The position numbers were made by a program, and so were the translations under genes. From NCBI GenBank assembly GCA_045603225.1, contig JAZULT010000065.1, positions 31,059 to 95,058 on the forward strand: DNA of 64,000 bases. The letters are read 5' to 3'. This stretch comes from RGIG9115 sp045603225 (GTDB lineage: Bacteria > Bacillota > Clostridia > UBA1381). Shown piece after piece: positions 18,401-25,997 of this stretch. The notes beneath the pieces are model-generated. The model had not been told where the DNA came from and ran no database searches. It was given only the letters and a program-made list of their open reading frames with translations. The first letter of the stretch is position 1. Every line of letters begins with the position of its first letter.

Positions 18401-19135
18401 CGGGTACGCATACAAATATCCGCCGCCGTTTGAGAGAGGTTTTGTATTATCCGGAATCTGCGAACCTGTATATACACTTGCCACAGGCGAAAGAATATTC
18501 GATCTGTCTACAACCTCTGTTGTTTCAACATAAAGCACAGGAACATTTGTAAAGCCGTAAACACTCCATCCCCATTCCGGATACATCATAAAAGTAAAAT
18601 CGTTATCCTTTTCTTTTGTTTTTCCCTTTACATAATTTGTTATGTCAACCGAAACATTGTAATCCTTTGAAACTCCGGTATATGTATCTGCTACAGAAGT
18701 TGCTCCCTGCAGTGTAAACGTACCTATTGCAGAGCTTGTATCCGGTTCAGGTACATTAAGATAATTCGAGCCGGTTACAACATTTTCTTCGCAATCATAC
18801 ATTCTTACCGAACTCGGATAGCTTGTTTCAATACCGCAAAAAAGCACAACGGCCGTTTTTATCTCCTGAGTTGCACTAACGTAATCGTCAAGATCAAACT
18901 TCCAATATGCAGCCCTCACGGGATTTTTCGGATCTGCACTATCCTGTCCGCTTGACCATACGTCAAACCTTGTTTTATCGTAAAGCCCGGTATAGCTTTC
19001 ATCTCCTGATTTTATACATGCATACTGATCATAATGAACATAATGTGTTGTTATATCTCCCTCCGCGGCAAACGACGACGGAAAATATGATGCAACCATC
19101 AATATGGAAATTATAGCTGATATGATTCTCTTCAT
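15431..19135 (-). CDS. Large secreted multidomain polysaccharide deacetylase (paralogue)
   Basis: 1234 residues with a signal peptide ending at SSFAA (about 24). Its first 400 residues match the neighbouring 1441-residue protein closely, module for module (same SVYTGSQIPDNTKPLSNGGGYL and CEENVVTGS segments), so the pair arose by tandem duplication. It has one fewer SVYTGSQIP module and a different middle section (about 600-900). The C-terminal deacetylase domain has VLKADDFS, FWHHGYEHSDREF and CVQMHPGLWDR, the metal and HxxxH motifs of NodB-like enzymes. The ribosome binding site AAGGAG lies 8 bases before the ATG at 19135. It is the first gene of the minus-strand operon and is divergent from the two-component system, which could control it. 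Confidence 0.85.
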   Translation of the reverse strand: MKRIISAIISILMVASYFPSSFAAEGDITTHYVHYDQYACIKSGDESYTGLYDKTRFDVWSSGQDSADPKNPVRAAYWKFDLDDYVSATQEIKTAVVLFCGIETSYPSSVRMYDCEENVVTGSNYLNVPEPDTSSAIGTFTLQGATSVADTYTGVSKDYNVSVDITNYVKGKTKEKDNDFTFMMYPEWGWSVYGFTNVPVLYVETTEVVDRSNILSPVASVYTGSQIPDNTKPLSNGGGYLYAYPNVDATQPGKALFYKFDLSKYTDSGIGIEKAEYLQLTNSPGYSRLFYIYDIPENNLENGQKYADVSKPARDANPLKQIANPGSDTIIDKQYYPGVEYDYNFTSDLTDYIREKIRKGEKSVTLMICPGYQTTAGYDLLSPPVLYITPEVYDPDKPVEEVVFSPEAWAYTCWGDDTQTSKPYKPADQYVGNYWLYGNGTGVDIYLKYSDYWQKPLRALYHKFDMSEYIGNGYSVKSAYLIQKSGNGHVMLADCPDNDLKSGDVYNTVPMHEKEAALGFSVGNGTNTYYTPAELREKFSKARSDDNMAVDITDYVNKKIAGGNTSFTFMEYSRYAGDRACFSNYAQLYLFLEREAVAQITDVTDAYQNQNFTVSAKAGYVGGIERVDFYIDKELVGTDSDAEDGIYSVDISGIDAGIYSLRAVAVSNTGGYTVAQIPDFEVKRIYDNIPASVTGENISFDISAVDLSKVEKIYITAGMNSTSASSEVVISDVGGKVLAVADSKNINSLNGYNYGVLPGNNLAIDVTDYVKSASDIVEFTVDTEAEITKEPVLYIRYRTENSAIDKAWKPMELTGGFKEFAGRNKLYLTVPDGATLSDFKTASGFNDIKARNMAGTLLTDSSVLSKGDTITTSDRTYTVAKNGDISDIQFKMAYGKSEATATVDVCGEISDANFILAGYDNHNKLVTVAMSRYEDINGGLLTVTTGDENAYYYKAMLLDNENYKPLTKAARKDRQVVVLKADDFSLDMSYSFENFREILASRGLKAGIGVIVSSLDKDNPNYNTQNNYANRLAGATEVIHRALADGFEFWHHGYEHSDREFCETWTSGGTVVGYNKDQQRESFRKGYDVLNNNFDTDELDLQVHSFGSPGNRATQLTMNMLSESFPEIKVVMRASSSIKMPEGMINMQQSQSVAMEFQVPAAQFSVCIDYERFLADYANNSEKPLLCVQMHPGLWDRTDPGSWDEFEKCVDYLMEQGAVFMTPYEYYNYINKEN

Positions 19136-19245
19136 ATTTACACTCCTTCTGTAATTTTATCATGCTTTCAATTCGATAATAACACATCCCAACCGTTTTG
19201 TAAACCGATTTCCCAAAAGTTGATAAAATTTCAACCGTATACTTC

Positions 19246-19274
19246 TTGACAAAAAAAATTTAATTTGATATAAT
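19246..19274 (+). promoter_or_regulatory. Consensus sigma-A promoter of the two-component system
   Basis: TTGACA at 19246-19251 and TATAAT at 19269-19274 with exactly 17 bases between them, 35 bases before the kinase ATG. This is the best promoter match in the window and predicts steady expression of the kinase-regulator pair. Confidence 0.85.
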
Positions 19275-19308
19275 TATTACAAAGAAACTAGATTATGAGG
19301 CGATATTT

Positions 19309-20784
19309 ATGTTAGTTTTTACATCATTACTTTCAATCCTTCTTCTGTTCATCATCATCAGAAGTTATAAAGACAATGTAATGATTTCTATATGCCTTCA
19401 TTATCTCGGGCTGGGACTGTTTATATTTTTTTCGCTACTCTTTCTATGCAATATATATCAGTACCCGTCACTTTTTTCAATAGACACACATTTTTTTCTC
19501 ACATTTATAAAAAAACCGCTTTCGCCATACACACTGGCAAAATTAATCCTGATAAGCCATATAATAATCATGATTTCGAATTTTATACTGCTGTGCCTTA
19601 TCACGAAGCGGGCTTACATAATCAAAGCACTATACATAATAATCACACTGGCGTTTTCACTGCTGAACTGGCCTTCGATGAAATTTATGCTGATGATAAA
19701 AAGCTACACTAATTCAAGCTTCTATAAAATTGTAAACACAACTTTGAATCCCGGTTCTGCAATAATTTTTCTGCTGATTGTTCTGATACCATTAGTGCTT
19801 GTTTTTATAAACTACAAAAGAACTTATATACATTATAAGAAATTTTGTCTTAACCTGTCTGCAATATCGCTCGGACTGATTGTCATTCTGGAAATAATAA
19901 CATTTTTCATATTGCCGACAAGCTCGTTCTGCTCATTCAATCTGGACAGCTATTCCTTTCCGAGTAATATATACAATAGCGGTGTAAATTCCTTAGAATC
20001 ACTGTCCGCAAACATGATTATTATAATGATGATTGTACTGAACATTGCACTGCTCTTATGTCTGATAACATCGTTTATAAAACCGTTCAGCTTTTTTATA
20101 CATTCCAACAACGTAAACGTAAATGCATTAAAAAAGCTCAACAATAACATTGTTATGATGTTTCATACATACAAAAATGCATTCTGGGGTATTTCGGAGT
20201 TATCAAAACAGGCTTTAAACAATCCTGAATTTGCACAGGACAGCCTTGCGGCAATAAATCAGTCAAGTACGGATATGTTCAACGGAATATGTCATTCCAT
20301 AAAGATGCTGTCCTTTACCCGTGATAATATAGATACAGTTGATCTCATCGCCTGCATAAAAAAAACTATAGAGGCTAACAATATCAGCGGTATAAGCTTC
20401 CGCCTTAATTCATCATATGATACCGTATATATAAAGATAAACGAAAATCATATTTTTGACATTCTACAGAATATTACTCAGAATTCAATTGATGCAATAA
20501 AGCTCAGGGGTGACGGTGACGGAAAAATAATATATGATATTTTTTGCGAACCGGGAAGCGTTGAAATAAAGATAACCGATAACGGTTGCGGAATAAAACA
20601 TTCTCAGCTGAAAAATATGTTTTCCTACTTCAACTCTACAAAGCACGGAAGCAAGCATTTCGGAATAGGTCTTGTTTTTGTTAAAAAGGTTATAAATGCC
20701 TATAACGGTCGTCTGTCAATAAAAAGTAAATACGGGAAATACACCACCGTAACCATACTGTTCCCATTACAAATGAAGGAGTGA
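19309..20784 (+). CDS. Membrane sensor histidine kinase
   Basis: 491 residues. Residues 1 to about 265 hold several hydrophobic stretches (near 1-18, 28-48, 78-98, 105-120, 150-168, 180-202, 235-258), giving a membrane-embedded sensor with little extracellular domain. The likely phospho-acceptor is H286 in MFHTYKNAFWG, an HxxKN form like LytS/GHKL-type kinases. The ATPase domain (about 355-488) has the N box NITQNSIDAI, the G1 box DNGCGI at 424-429, an F-like FSYFNSTK, and GIGL. It overlaps nothing and is followed after 7 bases by its response regulator. The ligand is unknown. The position between surface-polysaccharide genes suggests control of carbohydrate functions, but that is inference only. 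Confidence 0.88.
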   Translation: MLVFTSLLSILLLFIIIRSYKDNVMISICLHYLGLGLFIFFSLLFLCNIYQYPSLFSIDTHFFLTFIKKPLSPYTLAKLILISHIIIMISNFILLCLITKRAYIIKALYIIITLAFSLLNWPSMKFMLMIKSYTNSSFYKIVNTTLNPGSAIIFLLIVLIPLVLVFINYKRTYIHYKKFCLNLSAISLGLIVILEIITFFILPTSSFCSFNLDSYSFPSNIYNSGVNSLESLSANMIIIMMIVLNIALLLCLITSFIKPFSFFIHSNNVNVNALKKLNNNIVMMFHTYKNAFWGISELSKQALNNPEFAQDSLAAINQSSTDMFNGICHSIKMLSFTRDNIDTVDLIACIKKTIEANNISGISFRLNSSYDTVYIKINENHIFDILQNITQNSIDAIKLRGDGDGKIIYDIFCEPGSVEIKITDNGCGIKHSQLKNMFSYFNSTKHGSKHFGIGLVFVKKVINAYNGRLSIKSKYGKYTTVTILFPLQMKE

Positions 20785-20791
20785 TTGATTA

Positions 20792-21478
20792 ATGGATAAA
20801 ATCAGAGTAGCCGTTTGCGATGACGAAATAACTATATGTCATTATTATCAGAATATACTAAAAAATACAGAAGACATTGAGTTTATCGGATGTAGTCTCA
20901 ACGTTGCAGATTGTCTAAGTCTTGTTAAACAACACTCTCCCGATATTCTGTTACTTGATCTGCAGATTGACTATCAGGATGCAGGATTCAAGGTTCTTAA
21001 CGAAGTAAAAACCATCTCTCCTGAAACAAAAGTTATTATGCTGACAATGTATGATACAGAATCTAACTTTCTTAGTTCTCTTGAACAAGGTGCCGATTAT
21101 TTTCTCGGTAAAACAGTAAGTGCAGAAGAAATTATAAGCACTATAAAAAAAATATACTCAACATCAAAAAAATACGACGATTCAATGACAGAACGACTTT
21201 TATCATATGGTACTGAGCTTTCACGAAAAAATGATTCTCTTGCCTATCTCATAACAGTTCTGAGTATTCTTACACGTTCGGAAATTGAGGTTCTGAGGGA
21301 TCTTTGCAATGGCTTGAGTTATCGGCAGATTGCGAAAAAACGTTTTGTTACCGAAAACACAGTTCGTTCACAGATATCCCGCATTTCATACAAGCTTGGT
21401 CCGAGCGATATAAAAAAGCTTGTAAAGCTTGCAAAAGACCTTGAAATCTTCAAACTGTACCGTGATCCGAACAACTAA
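20792..21478 (+). CDS. NarL/LuxR-family response regulator
   Basis: 228 residues. The receiver domain (1-120) has the acidic pair D10-D11, phospho-acceptor D56 in LLLDLQ, T85 in MLTMYD and K107 in FLGKT. The LuxR-type helix-turn-helix (about 158-220) reads LTRSEIEVLRDLCNGLSYRQ, then IAKKRFVTENTVRSQISRI, the standard four-helix signature. It is partner of the upstream kinase, co-transcribed from the promoter at 19246, and the transcript ends at the strong hairpin at 21576-21619. Targets are unknown; the divergent deacetylase operon is the nearest candidate. Confidence 0.93.
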   Translation: MDKIRVAVCDDEITICHYYQNILKNTEDIEFIGCSLNVADCLSLVKQHSPDILLLDLQIDYQDAGFKVLNEVKTISPETKVIMLTMYDTESNFLSSLEQGADYFLGKTVSAEEIISTIKKIYSTSKKYDDSMTERLLSYGTELSRKNDSLAYLITVLSILTRSEIEVLRDLCNGLSYRQIAKKRFVTENTVRSQISRISYKLGPSDIKKLVKLAKDLEIFKLYRDPNN

Positions 21479-21575
21479 AAATCTAAAAAAAGAAATCCTC
21501 TGAAATGGGTGCTCACATAGTTTTTTTACAAAACAAGTAAAATTTTTATCTGACACACCTCAAGTGGTGCGAATC

Positions 21576-21619
21576 AAAAAGTCCACACATCAGGAATCAA
21601 CCTTTTGTGTGGACTTTTT
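21576..21619. terminator. Bidirectional intrinsic terminator
   Basis: AAAAAGTCCACAC (about 21576-21588) pairs with GTGTGGACTTTTT (21607-21619) around an 18-base loop, with A-run and T-run on either side. It ends both the plus-strand two-component operon and the minus-strand restriction-modification operon. Confidence 0.88.
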
Positions 21620-21635
21620 CTCTTTAATACAACAA

Positions 21636-22859
21636 TTATATCTCGTCTATAAGAGTGGTTCCTATTCTTGTAATCAACGGCACGACTAGTGCATTTCCCA
21701 TGCAAAAATATCTCATTTTTTTCGGCATACCTGTATTTGTCCAATCATCCGGAAAACCATTTAATCTTTCGCACTCGATTGGGGTCAGTGTCCTTAATCT
21801 CCCAGTATACAAGTCTTTAACAACATGGGATGTCCGTCCCACTTTGGGTTCAGATGTAAGTATCGTTCTCGATGGCATCTTCAAAGCTTCTGGAAATTTT
21901 ACAGCACCTTCCGTAAAAAGATATTTACTACCATCTTTGCGTGTGCGCATCTCTCTTTTCGCCCCCTTGGAGTAAATCCACTTTGGCATATCCTCATCTT
22001 TTAAGAAAAAATGTTCATCAACCGGAACTTTTTCCAAAATCAGTTTTAACGGCATAAACGGTTCTTGTCGAGGAAATACATCAACTGAATATATCCTACC
22101 GTTCATCATTGTACCGGAATTGTATAAATGTACTTTTTGGTGTTCGGATAATACTTCTACATTTTCATACATCATTTCATCTAACCAATTGTCCGTATAT
22201 GTTTTGGAATGATTAGCTATCGGAAAAGCCTGTGCAAAAATCCCTGACTGCATTATGTATTCATGCATACTTTTTAGACCATGGGTGCAATTCTTTTCAG
22301 CATATATTTTATAAATATCGGTTTCTCGGAAAAATGCAAATATAAAAGTCCTTCGTCTTCTCTGAGCTTGTCCATAGTCAGCTGCATTAATAATACGCCA
22401 TTCAACAGCATATCCAAGTTCGTACAGGCAACGCAGTATTATAGAAAAATCTCTGCCATATTGTTTTGCCGGAGACCATACCAATCTATCAACATTTTCC
22501 AATAATATGTATTTCGGACGTTTTTCTCTGATGATATCATTAATCTGCCACCATAGTTTACCTTTAGTTCCTTCAATTCCCATAGAATTCTTTTTCATGA
22601 TGGAATAATCTTGGCATGGAAAACCGCCAACAAGCAAATCGTGGTCCGGGATGCTATCTTTCACTTTTGAAATATCTTTACAAACATGGTTATTCTCATT
22701 TCCAAAATGCTTTGTATAGCAGTCAAAGGCATATTGCTCGTTCATTGATGGTTCCCATTGATTTGCCCATATGGTTTGAAATCTATTTGAAGCTCTTTCC
22801 AATCCTAATCGAAAACCTCCAACACCGGCAAACAATTCTACGGTATATATAGTTTCCAT
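21636..22859 (-). CDS. DNA cytosine-C5 methyltransferase (second of the pair)
   Basis: 407 residues. It transfers a methyl group from S-adenosylmethionine to C5 of cytosine in a specific DNA site. Motif I ELFAGVGGFRLG is at 9-20, catalytic C82 is in GGFPCQDYS, motif VI is LLENVDRL, motif VIII is AQRRRRTF, and the C-terminal motifs are RLRTLTPIECERLNGFPDDW and YFCMGNALVVPL. The variable target-recognition region lies about 200-320. The ribosome binding site AAGGGAG is 6 bases before the ATG. It is clearly paralogous to the methyltransferase at 25998-27215. Two methyltransferases in one system commonly modify the two strands of an asymmetric site. It is the last gene of the four-gene restriction-modification operon. 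Confidence 0.95.
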   Translation of the reverse strand: METIYTVELFAGVGGFRLGLERASNRFQTIWANQWEPSMNEQYAFDCYTKHFGNENNHVCKDISKVKDSIPDHDLLVGGFPCQDYSIMKKNSMGIEGTKGKLWWQINDIIREKRPKYILLENVDRLVWSPAKQYGRDFSIILRCLYELGYAVEWRIINAADYGQAQRRRRTFIFAFFRETDIYKIYAEKNCTHGLKSMHEYIMQSGIFAQAFPIANHSKTYTDNWLDEMMYENVEVLSEHQKVHLYNSGTMMNGRIYSVDVFPRQEPFMPLKLILEKVPVDEHFFLKDEDMPKWIYSKGAKREMRTRKDGSKYLFTEGAVKFPEALKMPSRTILTSEPKVGRTSHVVKDLYTGRLRTLTPIECERLNGFPDDWTNTGMPKKMRYFCMGNALVVPLITRIGTTLIDEI

Positions 22860-22929
22860 CTTTATCTCCCTTTTGTTTTAATAAAATCTAATCAACAAAA
22901 CATTTTTATCTGCATAGTTTTCTTATTGC

Positions 22930-24192
22930 TTAAGTGGAAGGAAATACTTTTTCGAAAGAAATCTTTGTACCATCAAATGTATACTTTATTAATTCAAAAT
23001 TTTTCCATACAGCAGGTGTAGAATCTCTATATCCATCATTATAGTTGCGTACACACATTTCCATGCAATAATTTATAAAATTATCATCAAAGTCATTGGC
23101 TACTAAAATACCTTTTACCATTGGATAATTGCCACTGGCATGATTTTTGACCACCCAATCAACGTATTTCATAAGTTGGTTAGCAACTGCTTTGTTTTCT
23201 TTTATGTATTTCGTTTCTTTTCCTCTTTTAGGCACTGGTAGCTCTAAAATACCGCGTTTAATTTCTATAACATAGTATTTATCAATTGCAAATTGAATTG
23301 GAATACCTTGTTTTATCAAATAGCTGGAAACACTATAGCCAAAAACATCCATCCACTCCATATATTCTACCGGTTTAGCTGGAGATGCAGATACTTGATG
23401 TGTAACATATTCCATCTTATCGAATACAGAGGTATCCTTGTTTAGCGTTAAAGACTCTACAACAGCTGCTTCTACAGCCATTTCTTCCTGTATGCCATTA
23501 TTTTCCCATGGTTGATAATTTTTCAGCAATGATTCGATGTTAAATTTGTAGTAGTCTGCAGATTTATTCAGCACCTTCTCCGCCATTTTATGCATACTAT
23601 CGTCAAAAACTGGCGGACTCCAGTCATCGGGTTCATTTTTGTCTGTGGATACATTTCTTCTATTCAATACCGAAAGCAATGCCGCAGCTTCTTCATCGTC
23701 TAATTTAATAAAAGTTCTTCCCTGAATAACACGCAGTGACTTAAATGAAGACGGGTATGATGTCAATGCTTCATCCATATCAACAGCTTTTGGATAAAAC
23801 ACTAGCGGTTCAAAAAAGCACACGCATCTATTTTCTGGCTTTATTTTCGAAATCAATTTTGTTGGGTTAATCTGACTCTGTAAATAACTTGTAGGTTGAT
23901 TTGCACCTTTAAATCCCCAATATTTACAATCCTCTCCAATGTTTACAAGCCTTCCAACACCATATATTTTTCGTCCATAAAAAAAGAATATATAATCGTC
24001 TTCTTTCATTCCAAAATAGTCTGCAAAAGTTGCAACTTTTTGTTTTGACCACTTTTTTAACTCGTCATTAACAAAGAGATTCGTACTATATGTTCCATAA
24101 CGACATAAATCATAAAGTATTTCTTTTGCACTTTTTAGAATTTTACCTTTATCATTCTTTATATCTCCTAAAACAACAAAATAACCTGCCAT
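22930..24192 (-). CDS. Putative PUA/EVE-like plus NucS-like (DUF91-type) nuclease
   Basis: 420 residues, not a recognised named protein. Residues 1 to about 160 start YFVVLGD and continue FADYFGMKEDDYIFFFYGRK with IYGVGRLVNIGEDCKYWGF, a pattern I read as a PUA/EVE-like beta barrel of the kind that can read modified bases. Residues 235-370 resemble the nuclease domain of NucS/DUF91: an EAAVVESL helix, YYVIEIKRG with E310 and K312, and ANQLMKYVDWVVKNH with Q339 before GILVAND. The metal Asp expected before the ExK is not clear (Q300 and D304 lie there). The ribosome binding site AAAGGAGAGG is strong. It lies between the Sau3AI-like nuclease and the second methyltransferase, so I infer an accessory or second restriction nuclease. 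Confidence 0.55.
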   Translation of the reverse strand: MAGYFVVLGDIKNDKGKILKSAKEILYDLCRYGTYSTNLFVNDELKKWSKQKVATFADYFGMKEDDYIFFFYGRKIYGVGRLVNIGEDCKYWGFKGANQPTSYLQSQINPTKLISKIKPENRCVCFFEPLVFYPKAVDMDEALTSYPSSFKSLRVIQGRTFIKLDDEEAAALLSVLNRRNVSTDKNEPDDWSPPVFDDSMHKMAEKVLNKSADYYKFNIESLLKNYQPWENNGIQEEMAVEAAVVESLTLNKDTSVFDKMEYVTHQVSASPAKPVEYMEWMDVFGYSVSSYLIKQGIPIQFAIDKYYVIEIKRGILELPVPKRGKETKYIKENKAVANQLMKYVDWVVKNHASGNYPMVKGILVANDFDDNFINYCMEMCVRNYNDGYRDSTPAVWKNFELIKYTFDGTKISFEKVFPST

Positions 24193-24274
24193 AATAACCT
24201 CTCCTTTATCTGTTGAAGTATGTAGCTATTGTTTATCCAAAACATTATTTCGTCATCATTCTACCATCTGGTAA

Positions 24275-24301
24275 CGTAACACAAGGGGGTCTTGCGTTAC
24301 G
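24275..24301. repeat. Hairpin between two restriction-modification genes
   Basis: CGTAACACAAG (24275-24285), loop GGGGT and CTTGCGTTACG (24291-24301) form 11-base arms with a single A-C mismatch. There is no T-run on either side, so it is not a simple terminator. It lies 38 bases past the Sau3AI-like stop and 83 bases before the start of the 420-residue gene, where it could stabilise or uncouple the two messages, or be an operator. Confidence 0.6.
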
Positions 24302-24339
24302 ATTCTTATAATATTCATAATTTAACCACAATATATCTT

Positions 24340-25899
24340 CTATAACATAGATGTTTTATTTAGTTCTTCGATTACAGCTATACCCTTCATCCATACATAT
24401 TGCGGTAACATTTTAATTCCATTTACACATTCTGTTTTATGTTTAAGCGAGGAATCTGTTCCTGAACCACGCAGAAAAACAGCGTTATCCTTGCTTTTGA
24501 TAAAATTTGGAGCGGAACTTATATCACCGCTTTTATTTATTACTGCCTTTCCATCACGATATTGAACTACATCGATTAATGTTCGATTAATTATTTTTTC
24601 ACGTGTGTCCTCCCATACCGGCTTTACGATATCATCTATAAATTGATTGCTAAAGACAAGTCTTTTGAACCCAAGAAATTTGTTTTCTCCTAATTTGTGT
24701 GGAATTTCAACAAACATACCAGGGGCCTTCTCTACAACTTTTGATTTTGCTTCTTCAAACATAATGCACAATAATGCATTATCTGCAAAATATGTGTACA
24801 GTTCCGAATCTTCAAAGGTAAACTCCCTGGAAATACCATCTTCTTCAATGCTCTCCTGAGTAATTTCCGGAAAATCAATCTTAAAAAGTTTCATATCTTC
24901 GGTTCGACCGCCGCTTGGTGTAACTACAATACTTTTTGCTATCAATCCAAACTTTTCAAATAATTCAATTTGATTCAGTTTTTTGGATTTGCCCCCAAAC
25001 ATTGCAACAACAATTTGTTCTGTTATACCTTTGTTTTCGCAAGTCCTCGAATAAGGAATCCCAAACTCTTGTGCTAACGATTCTATTGTTCTGCCTTTAT
25101 AACGTGTTGTCAATTCTTGACACTTTGCATCAATATCAGAAACAGTAGTATACCTACCTGGGAGTTGCTCTAAACTATATCCGAAATGATTGGCTATAAT
25201 TGCAGAAACCGTAGGTTTCTTTAATCTAAATCGTGGTGGAAACTTTGGTGCTAAATCGATAAAGCTAAGAACACGTCTTAACTGCCCATGAATATCAATA
25301 TACTTTTGTTTGACCTGTGCTTTCCACTCAGCATCTTTAGGTCCGGGAAAACTATCAGTTACAGACTTACACAAATTACGAACATGCTCCCAATCGTTCC
25401 TTAATACAATGACATCATCTTCTGAAAATTCATGAAATTCATATCCAACCACAGGAAAATTCTCATATTCTCCTGCAGAAACAGCGTTTTTAGACGCATA
25501 ATGGTAATATACAATAAGCAAGTGTTCAAGCTTTTCCCAAAAGTGAGAATTAAAAAAATTTTGTTCGGCTATATCGTAAACACCAACTGCTGTTATTGAC
25601 ATAGGTTCCTTTGCAACATAATGAGTCGATGGTTTGTTATCGATAACCATACCTGTCGTTTTAAGTTCGGTTTTGATTTTATTATTTCCATCGATAACAA
25701 TTAAATCAGGAGCCTGGTCTGAATCAGGATTATACCCTAAAATGCATTGCTCAACTATTGTACCGGCAATGCCTTTTTGTCTCTCAAATTGTTTTACATG
25801 TTCAAAAATGTCTTTGTTATCTATTTCGCCAAGTGTTTTTGCTAGTGCACTTTCCAAACGCACAATCAAATCTTCCTTTTCGTAAATGTGTTCTGCCAC
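24340..25899 (-). CDS. Sau3AI/MutH-family type II restriction endonuclease
   Basis: 519 residues from a GTG start at 25899, chosen because AGGGGAGG lies 7 bases upstream; the open frame continues to 25941 without a good site. Near the N-terminus it carries the MutH/Sau3AI active-site set: E50, D65 in APDLIVID, and E78-x-K80 in TELKTT, close to the E56/D70/E77/K79 layout of MutH, with a few extra residues between D and ExK. The length is similar to Sau3AI (about 490), in which a second, non-catalytic MutH-like half binds DNA; residues from about 250 to 480 could be that half. Known Sau3AI relatives cut at GATC-type sites, but this specificity cannot be assumed here. It lies between a cytosine methyltransferase and the NucS-like gene. 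Confidence 0.85.
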   Translation of the reverse strand: MAEHIYEKEDLIVRLESALAKTLGEIDNKDIFEHVKQFERQKGIAGTIVEQCILGYNPDSDQAPDLIVIDGNNKIKTELKTTGMVIDNKPSTHYVAKEPMSITAVGVYDIAEQNFFNSHFWEKLEHLLIVYYHYASKNAVSAGEYENFPVVGYEFHEFSEDDVIVLRNDWEHVRNLCKSVTDSFPGPKDAEWKAQVKQKYIDIHGQLRRVLSFIDLAPKFPPRFRLKKPTVSAIIANHFGYSLEQLPGRYTTVSDIDAKCQELTTRYKGRTIESLAQEFGIPYSRTCENKGITEQIVVAMFGGKSKKLNQIELFEKFGLIAKSIVVTPSGGRTEDMKLFKIDFPEITQESIEEDGISREFTFEDSELYTYFADNALLCIMFEEAKSKVVEKAPGMFVEIPHKLGENKFLGFKRLVFSNQFIDDIVKPVWEDTREKIINRTLIDVVQYRDGKAVINKSGDISSAPNFIKSKDNAVFLRGSGTDSSLKHKTECVNGIKMLPQYVWMKGIAVIEELNKTSML

Positions 25900-25948
25900 A
25901 CAAATACCTCCCCTTCGAAAAAAAGTCAATATTATCACCAAAGGACCC

Positions 25949-25963
25949 TGTACATTAAGTACA
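25949..25963. repeat. Short palindrome TGTAC-ATTAA-GTACA
   Basis: A 5-base inverted repeat with a 5-base loop lying about 50 bases upstream of the endonuclease GTG and 35 bases after the first methyltransferase stop. The position suits an operator that delays endonuclease expression, but no controller gene is visible. Confidence 0.35.
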
Positions 25964-25997
25964 AGACCCTAGGGATTGGTTTTTGAACTATTTTATG

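Noticed and set aside
11104..19135. Calling the DNRLRE-like modules known carbohydrate-binding families
   Set aside because: They look DNRLRE-like by the xFDLSxY and VDITxYV patterns, but I cannot assign a CBM number by eye.
24275..24301. Reading this hairpin as an intrinsic terminator
   Set aside because: Neither strand has a T-run after the stem.
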